A DNA stretch of 64,000 nt from Ditylenchus dipsaci (Eukaryota; Nematoda; Chromadorea; Rhabditida; Anguinidae), in assembly GCA_004194705.1 (NCBI GenBank), contig SADC01000346.1, forward strand, positions 40,278 to 104,277, written 5' to 3'. Each line of letters opens with the position of its first letter. The first letter of the stretch is position 1. The notes below the pieces were generated by a model. That model saw only the letters and a program-made list of their open reading frames with translations. It was not told where the DNA came from and ran no database searches. A program made the translations under genes and the position numbers. Of the stretch, positions 44,601-53,600 are shown piece by piece.

Positions 44601-47600
44601 CCTTTAAGACACCAGAAGAAGCTGAAAATGGGCTTGTTCATCTAAAGGCAATATTTCAATGATAAACTAGCTACCTTTAAAAATACACTTCGAAAGTGAC
44701 AAAATATAAGGGTTATGTTATAAAGTTACTAGGGTCAACATGCGTCTGTCCGCGCCTTAATCGTGTCTGTAAGCGTGAGGTTCGGCATAGAATTTTCCAT
44801 CCTATCACACCAACCGGACATTGTACCTATCCCACATGACGGGTACTTTTGGACCGTTAGCCTAGGGACTTTCAACTCTTGCTCGCGGCAGATACCAACA
44901 CATGAGTACCACCACCTGCTTACCACTACATGATCCTGTACATCCTACATCCTGTACCTGGGTACCACCACCTGTACCAACAGGTGGAATTTTTATAACT
45001 CAGCCGGCTGAGGAAACTTTCTGTTTATTCTGATTATTTTAAAGTGTTTGGTTGATAAAAAAAAGGTTCAGTGATGAATTTTCCTTCCAGGCTGTTGATA
45101 ATCGTTAAATTTAGTTCAGCCGGCTGAGGTTAAACTCAACCGGCTGAGCTGACAGCTGAGTTAGAATTTTGGGGCCGGTTGACGGCTGAGATGAAATCTT
45201 CAGACCTCAGCCGGCTGAGATGATGAGGTAATCTTCAAGTATACCACCCTGACTACCACCTGCCTACCACTACCTGGGTGCCACCACCTGCCTACCACCA
45301 TCCGGTACATTCATAAGTCTACTATTACTAAAAATGATGTTTGCTGCCACCAGGATTTGAACCTGCGACCCCAAAAACTTGCCTGTGGGAGCTTTGTTTG
45401 GCTTTATTGACCAACAATGCACCGTGCACGAAGTGTGTACTATAGCGCGAAAGATGCGCTTCAAAAAACTCTACCGAAATAACATTACTTAGGGGGTGGA
45501 GAGCGTTGAAAAACGCGACTAAAAAAAGAAAAGAAGGGAATAGGAAATAAAAAGAAGAAAAAAAGTCCCTGACCTTTACCTCCATAATACTATATGTAGA
45601 TAAAGTTGATGATTAAGATAAATAACGGTCGTAAATAGTATTGTCTAATCGGATGTCCGGGATTTTTCTGGTATCGGATACCAAATCAGATACCCAAAAC
45701 ATCGGAAATCGAATACGGACCAAATATCCAAAAGTTGCGGATAGGATATCCGACTCCGACATTTTCGGATACAGCCGAGGCTCTCCATAACATACTCCTA
45801 GGGGATCGGCCTGTGAGGTATCCTATAGGGAGCGTATCTTATAGACGTATCTTATAGGGAGGGTATCTTATGAAGAGCGTCGGATCTAGTTAACGTCTAA
45901 GATCTTTTGAGACAACCTATTAGCCCTTGCGATAAAATACTAGCTTACTTTTTCTCTTCAATGTCAAACCTTTGTAGAATTAAAAGCATTTTTAAAATGC
46001 CCTATTTTTTAATTTTTGTGGTCAATATTTAAAAAGTAAATAGCGTAATAAACACAGCCTATTTTATTTAGAAAGCTCAGGCAGAACTTCAAATGCTGAG
46101 TGGTCAACTACTAGAGCGCATTTTTTGCACATTTGTAAATCATGTTTAAACGACTTCTAAGTAATTTTTATATGCTTAAAACGATTAAAAAGTTGTTTTC
46201 TGACACTTTCCACGTAAAAAATAGATTTTTTGAAAAAAAATTCTTTGGCCAAAATAAGACTTATTGCCTTGGGGACCAAGGCAAAACACCTTGTATTAAG
46301 GGATTCTACCGCGTTTTGGTCACTGGAGCTGGGCAAAAAGAGTCGCTTAATGCATTTTTGATCAAGAGTCAAGCTCGGAATTATGTCTAAGGTAAGTGCG
46401 CGCGCGCATCTCTAACCATCCAAGCCCCCCAAGCCCCAGAAAATGACTTTTTTATCGTTTTAAGCACATAAAAGTTACTTAGGAGTCGTTTAAACATGAT
46501 TTACAAATTAGTAAAAAATGCGCCCCCCCCCCCCCCCCAAGTAAATAAGTGCCGCATCTACTATGAGCAGAGAGGTGAAAAAGCACTTACCGTATTTTCT
46601 CTATTAACTAACCCGGGTGATTATTTTTCAACCTCTGAAAAATCGAAAAAAAAAAATTTTGATTTTGAGATTTTCGGGTGCTCAACCAAGATCTAAAAAG
46701 TGGAATCAACTAAGTTCGTGGTGATTAAGAAAACGCAAAAAACAGATTTACAAAATATTTTTCTGGGCTGAGATACAGGGTGCCTGTGGGGGTAATTGAT
46801 AGAGAGGGGGTAATTAATAGAGAAAATACGGTATTTTACATTATCTAAATTTTCATTATTGTTATTTAGACCATGGATTCAGCATTTGCCACCTCTGTGG
46901 AACCTAAAGATGAAATTAGTGTCACTGATTTGCAGGTAACTACATCGCAGTCAACTGTCTCGGACTGGTTTACTGAAATTTCGTCAAACTGGATTGCAGA
47001 CACAACAAATGTTACTATTTTTAAGAATAATGATTTATTAACCGTAGAAACTCTAATTTCACCCTAATATTGAAATTTTCAGTTAATTAACTTTAAATTA
47101 ATTAAGATACGGGGTATGAAATTAATGGTTTTTTCGGTCAGTTTTCAGAGTCAACAAGTGCTAACAAACACTATAAAGCTCTGACTTACACGTAACTTTC
47201 AGACCTTGTCTTCTTTGTCCACCATTCCTACTCCATATGAAGAAATTAACACAGACTTAGTGACATCACAATACAAGACTGGCATGCCTTCAACCAGCTC
47301 AGATGTGCGTGCTTCTACCCCCCCACTACTGTGAGCAACAGTTTTACAATACAGTAAATCCTCAATATAGTGACTTCATTTTTCCTTATGTACGTCCTCT
47401 AAAAATGTTGGAATATTTTTAAGCTCGATTTTGAAAGTTTTCTTCCTAACCTGATACAGTACACGCTCTATTTAACACGGCGACGGCCGGTGGTGAGTTT
47501 TGTTGATTCTGCTGCAAAATTTAACGCTGATCACGATGATGCAATCAGTTTTTAAAAAAGACAGTTCTGGGGGTTTCACCCGATTGGCTTACGAAACTAT

Positions 47601-50600
47601 TCTTGAAACGCTAAATTAACTGTCATATTTTGAATTCCTCTCGAGACAAAAAACATTTAAAAAGCTCAATACTTTGTAATTCAAATGTATTTTTGTCTCG
47701 ACATGAATTCAAATATGACAGTCAATTGAGCTTTTTAAGAATAGGCTTGTAAGCAAATCGGGTACGCTGATCACGAATCCGATGTCCAAATTTCCGGTTT
47801 TTCGTGTAAAACCGAAGTTTTTGCTAAAAATTAAAAATACCACCAACATTAAAGGTCATTTTCAGCCTTTAAAACAAAACTACCTACAAAAAGTTCGTAT
47901 CCTGTTTTGAAGCAAATCAACAGAGCTCTCAGATTCTGTGTTTATATTTTGACACACCCCTACTGGACAAAAAGATCACTGCCCAAACGTAAAAAAAGTC
48001 TGGTTTTTTTAAAAGAATGTTTTCAGTTTTTATTAAATTAATTTTATTTTTCAAACAAAGTGAATGAATGTAATAGCACATTTAAAAGCTCATCTCCTCG
48101 CGGTTCCAATGGGCTATAAATTATTTGCTAATACACCTACCAAGCTGAGTTAGAGTCATTTATATGCAGTAACTCATTTTCGAAAACTGCGCTTTTTCAA
48201 CTTTGGCGCCAAAACCCCAAAACTGCCTTTTTTTTAAACTGATTGCATCATCGTGTTCAACGTTGAATTTGCACCAGAATCAACAAAATTCGCCACCGGC
48301 CGTTGCCGTGTTAACATTATTCAGACCACCGAAAACCTCATGTTGAATAAAGTTAGATGATAGATACAGCGTTAACTGTAAACGAATCTAAATATGCAAA
48401 AAATAACTAAGGAAATGCACTATCATATGCAAAATTTTATTCGCTACAAGATGGCTAAAGTGGATTTTCCTAAACCGCCGTAAAATATTGTGATTTGCCA
48501 TACTTTTCAAAGACATTCGTTTTTTGACCCCGACAAAACATGTGTCCGAACAACATGTCCGACGGCAATAATTTATTTATAACAGCGGGTAACGGCAACA
48601 CAAGCAATGATAACAATGATTCTATCATCGAGTAGTACTTTGTAGCATATCTTCCGATATCAATCACGGATTGGCACCTTGTTGGCATTAATTCAACCAG
48701 CTTTTCGAGGCGTTCTTTCGGGATGCTTTCCAGGCGTTTTCTACTGCTTTAAAGAGATCCTCACGCTTCTTGAACATCCTTCCTGACAGTCTGCGTTCCG
48801 CTTCCCACCTCAGATTTTTGATTGGATTTTAATCAAGCAATTAAGCAGGCCACTTCAGCACATCAATGTTGTTCTCTTCCAGCCAGCGCGCGACGACTTT
48901 AGCCTTATGCTTCGGATCATTGTACTGTTGGAAAATCTAAAGAACACAGATTTCTTGGATTAACCCATTTACAGGAAAAGCGCTTACTGGCGTTCTTTAT
49001 TTTAGTTGGTCCTCTAGGCCTTCCATACGCGGCAGCATTGCATCCTAATGGATTTGGCGGTGTTGAATGGCGTGCATTTTTCTGTCGACGAGCCGAAGAG
49101 GCCCTAAGCCGTTCCAAGAGAAGCATCCCCAGACTATGACACTCCCTCCGCCGAATTTCACAGTGCCCTTTGTGTACTTTAGATCGAAGTCTTTGTTCTT
49201 TGGACGACAAACTTAACCCATCACTTAACCCCTATCATCACTACCGATCATATTGAATTTGCTTTCGTCAGACCAGAGCACTCATTTCCAGTCGTTCATC
49301 GTCCAGTTAATGCGTTCCTTAGCAAACTTCAGGCGTTCTTTGACATTCTTTGGTTAGATCCAAGGCTTTTCTGCTGAGCCTCGACCAAAAAGACCAACCT
49401 ACAATGTAAATCATAGAGATATGGCTACCCTAAGACGGAATTGCAACGGAAAGATCCACTTCGACCAAGTGACGCTGCACTGTACGATTGATAATGCTCA
49501 TCAAACTGAGCTCTTCACGAATTTCTGTAGCTGAGAGATGCGGATTTTCTACGATTCTGCGATTAGAGGGTCCGCTCTACAATTACCAATATCAGTTCAA
49601 AAATACCCATGTAATACTTACACACAATGTAACTTTTCCATACCTTTTATCAGTTATTCTTGGGCGTCCACCTTTCTTGATGAGGGTTCTAATCGGAATA
49701 AATACCTATAATCCTAACCTTAAAGGGCCATTGCCGTCGCCGACAACGAGAATTTCAAATGTTTGAATTTGCGCGGGATAGTTCTCTTTCGTCTCGCACT
49801 TTAATCTTTTGACTTGCTTCGAATGACTCAAAAGAGTAAAATGAAAGACGAAAGAGAACTGACCCGCGCGAATTCAAACATTTGAAATTCTCGTTGTCGG
49901 CGACGGCTATGGTCCTTCAAAAACGTCAAGCTCCATTGTCTTAGTAACTTACAAATACTACTACACCAAAAATGTAATCTGATATTTTAGTACATGTCCA
50001 CCTTGCCAGCTGCTATTTCAAGTACTACTGAAGAAGCTGACACAGTGTCAGTTCAGTGGACTACTGTGATGTCATCAACTAGCTCAGAAGTGCCTGCTTC
50101 TGGCATCTCCACCACTGCAACAGCCTCTACAGTGTCTGAAAGTTATTCTAGTGTGAGTACAGAGTCAACGCAAACTTCTTCAACCGATGTTACAGTGGAA
50201 AGCACCGTGAGCTGCAGTTTTTGTCATAAAATATTGTTGATAAAATATTGGATAAATATTCTAATATTTTGAAGTTTAGTCGGTTTTGACTACACATAAG
50301 CCATCTTCTACTACAACTAAGCTCAATACAGCTACGATTTTATTGAGCACTACCACTGAAAGCACCAGTTTGCCTGAGAATGCTGTGCCTATTCCTAACA
50401 CTGTCGGATTTTATGAAGGAACTGACCCACTAGATTGGCTAAAAGTTGTCACTAAAGAAGAAAAGGCTGAGATCTACCGCAAATGCAACATGCCATCTGC
50501 ATCGTTTAACTACCGAGAAGAGCAGCAAAGAATTGACTCTTCAGTTGTTTAAAAACAGATGATAGTGGACTGGAATCATCAGCAACTTTTGTCTCATCTC

Positions 50601-53600
50601 GGCACCTTTTACCAGTAAAAGTGCGATTGCAAAGTTTGGAAAGTCTAATTTCTCAATTTATGCTCAGCTTTGCCAAGGAAGGGACTGCAAAGAAGTTGAC
50701 TACTTTGCTGATCAGATTGATGTGGTCTGGATGCAAACTCTGGTAATATTATCCGGATTACATAAACTGGGTGCTTCAAAAGCTTGCCTGAATTTTTAGT
50801 CGTTCTTAAAATGAAAATTTTTTCAATTAAATTTCCCAAAAATTTAAAACTATTTCAAAGTTTTTTATTTTTTAACTGAAAAAATATTTTGAGGTATGAA
50901 TCTGAAATTTTATTTGACAAAATGGCTGCCCTTTACATCGATCCATTTACTTGTGAAACTGCTTAAAAAATATTAATATCACTGTCAAATCTAAAATTCC
51001 GCTTAAGACAAAAAAACCTATGGTTTTTTCAAAAAAAGCTTGAAATTCACTAATTTGAATATTTATTAAAAAATGGAGGCGGGGACCTCGTTTCGGCGCC
51101 ACGACCCGGGGGCACTTTTGTTACTTCTTTAGTGTTTATCAGTGAGGTAAAAGCACCAGTGCGGGCACCGGTACCGGTGCCAAGTTTTTGCTGGCACCGG
51201 TGCTGGTGCCGGTGACAAATTTTAACGAAAAAGCACTGGCACCGGTGCCGCACCGGTGCGGGTGCCGATTTTCTCGCTGGCACCGCTGTGAAGATTTTGT
51301 TGCAATAATTTAAAAAAGTCGAAATTTCAATTAAAATACCTGAAAGACTGTAAAAACTAATCTACTTTTTCAATTAATTTTTTCACTGCCAAAAATGAGC
51401 AACCGAAAGTGAGTAAAAAATGAGTAGTGAGAAATCTTAAAAAGTGACTGAAATGCGCTTTTTTTTCAATTTCGGTCATTTTTAACAACTTGATTTTTTG
51501 TTGACTAGAGAAAGAAGTTAAAGTCGATAACAGAAGTCAAAAATCCATAAAGCAATTTTTGCGCATTCTTGATCATTTTATGGCTAGACGTTCATTAATT
51601 AATCGGCACTTATTTAGTCAGGGGCTTTTTAATTTTTCATTTTTTAATTTGACTTTAATATTTGCACGCACCAAAATTACAAACCGTCTTTCTAGTGTTA
51701 AGTGGTCAAATGTCTAATTCAGGATAAAACGGTCTAACAAGATCTTAGTGCTATCTGGTAGCTCAGTTCAAGATCTACAAATTTGATTTCACAGAACAAT
51801 TTTCTTTTTAAGCAAAATAAGCAATATATACTAGTTTTCTTAACTTATTTCTTCATTCATACTGCTTTTTTCATTATTCCATATCTCTACGATTATATTT
51901 TTAAAATTATTCTTGAAGAAAAATTAAGTACAGGGTGTTTTTTTTTACTTTCCGATTTTGTGGCTTTTTCTGAAAATATTTTTTTTATTAGAAAGCTGAG
52001 ATTTCGTCATTTATTTTGGTCTTTACAGATTGCGCATGTGACGTCAGAAATATTGTTTTCTGAGTCTCCGAAGTTAGGGTCGGTTTCTGGGCACTTCAAT
52101 CTCATAGACTGTTATATTATCATCGCTATCTTTATCACGTGACACTGAGTGATAAAACCCGTAGTGAACACTCTTAATTATCGAATATTCTACTCCTCCA
52201 ACCCGTTCGTTTCTATTTTATGAGCTTTTGCAGCAGGATGGAGCGTCGCCACACTTCAAAACAGAGGTGACCGACTATCTTAACCAAAAGTTTCCGAATC
52301 ATTGGATCGGGCGCGGATCGCCCGCCATACAAAATGGATTCTCACTAGCGTGGCTACCAAGATTGCCCGATTTGGCACCTTGCGACTTCTTCTTATGGGC
52401 TACATCAAGTCAAAAGTCTACAAGTCACCAGTCTTGGACTTGGATGATCTCCGGGAAAGAATCGAAACTGCCTTTTAAGAAATGCCACAGGACATGGTAA
52501 ACAAGTCTATTAGGGACTATGAACAGCGACTTCACAGTGCAGCAGAAAATAAAAGCCAGCACCTAGAACTCCGATAAATTTCATAATAATTCTTATTGAC
52601 CTTTTTTCCATAGGTGGTTGTCAGGTATTGATGTCATAAAAATTTGAAAAAAAAATCAGAGTATTATAAAAATTACCCAAAAATCGACCTTAACTTCGGA
52701 GGCTCAGAAAACTCAATTTTCGATGTCACATGTCTAATCTGTGAAGACCAAAATAAATGGTGAAATCTTAGCTTTCTAACATAAAAAAAGATTTGGCTAA
52801 GTTTCGGTATACACCCCCACTCAAGTTCGGTATACACCCCCAGTTTGCCTTGGTCCACCAAGCTGATTTTTTTAAAAAATTTTCGAAATTTTTGAACGCT
52901 GTTTTCTTAATGGGTTAAAGTTGAAAAAAATTCGGAAAAATTTTTAAAAAAAAATCAGCTTGGAGACCAAGGCAAGCTGGGGGGTGTATACCGAACTTGA
53001 CTGGGGGTGTATACCAAAACTGCTCCTAAGATTTTCAAAAAAATATCAAAATTTTCAATAAAAATCGACAAATCAAAATCGGAAAATAAAAAAAAACACC
53101 CTGTAGATCTTGATCTGCGTTACAAAATGTTGTAAAGATTTTTGTCGGGATAATTTAAAAAAGTCGAAATTTCAATTAAAATACCTGAAAGCCTGTAAAA
53201 ATCAATCTATTTTTTCAATTGATTCTTTCACTGACAAAATAATCTACCAAAAGTGAGTAGAAATGAGCAATGAGCAATCTTAAAAAGTTACTTAAATGCA
53301 AATTTTCTAATTTTTTGTCATTTTTTAAGAAATCTATTTTTGTTGACTAGAGAAATAAGTTAGAGTCAATAATAGAAGTCAAAAATCCATAAAGCGATTT
53401 TCGCGCATTCTTGATCTTGATATGGCTAGACGTTCATTAATTAATTTAGCCAGAAAGGTTCATCAAGGAATTGCACTACCCAGACTTTGGAATAATCCAG
53501 ATCAAAAGTTCAGCTATCAAGGAGTTAAACAGAAGGAACATAACTATTGATTTTGCTTGTTTACCAGTCAGTAGTGAACAAGAAATGCCCACAGAATTTT

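Larger units (their letters stand above)
51931..53103 (+). mobile_element. Mariner element with degraded transposase
   Basis: Ends CAGGGTGTTTTTTTTTAC and AAAAAAAACACCCTG with TA on both sides (51929-51930, 53104-53105). It contains the transposase remnant 52220-52575, a palindromic MITE at 52796-53025 and a mirrored pair of segments (TTTTGGTCTTTACAGATTG near 52015 and the inverse near 52733). Confidence 0.8.

Noticed and set aside
46521..46538. Poly-C run considered as a regulatory or quadruplex-forming site (similar runs at 18.65, 37.54 and 59.04 kb)
   Set aside because: The runs sit inside or beside fold-back elements at hairpin bases and vary in length; nothing links them to a gene.
51296..53440. 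LTR retrotransposon with the 310-bp direct repeats as LTRs
   Set aside because: There is no primer-binding site, polypurine tract, reverse transcriptase or integrase between the repeats, only a mariner element.
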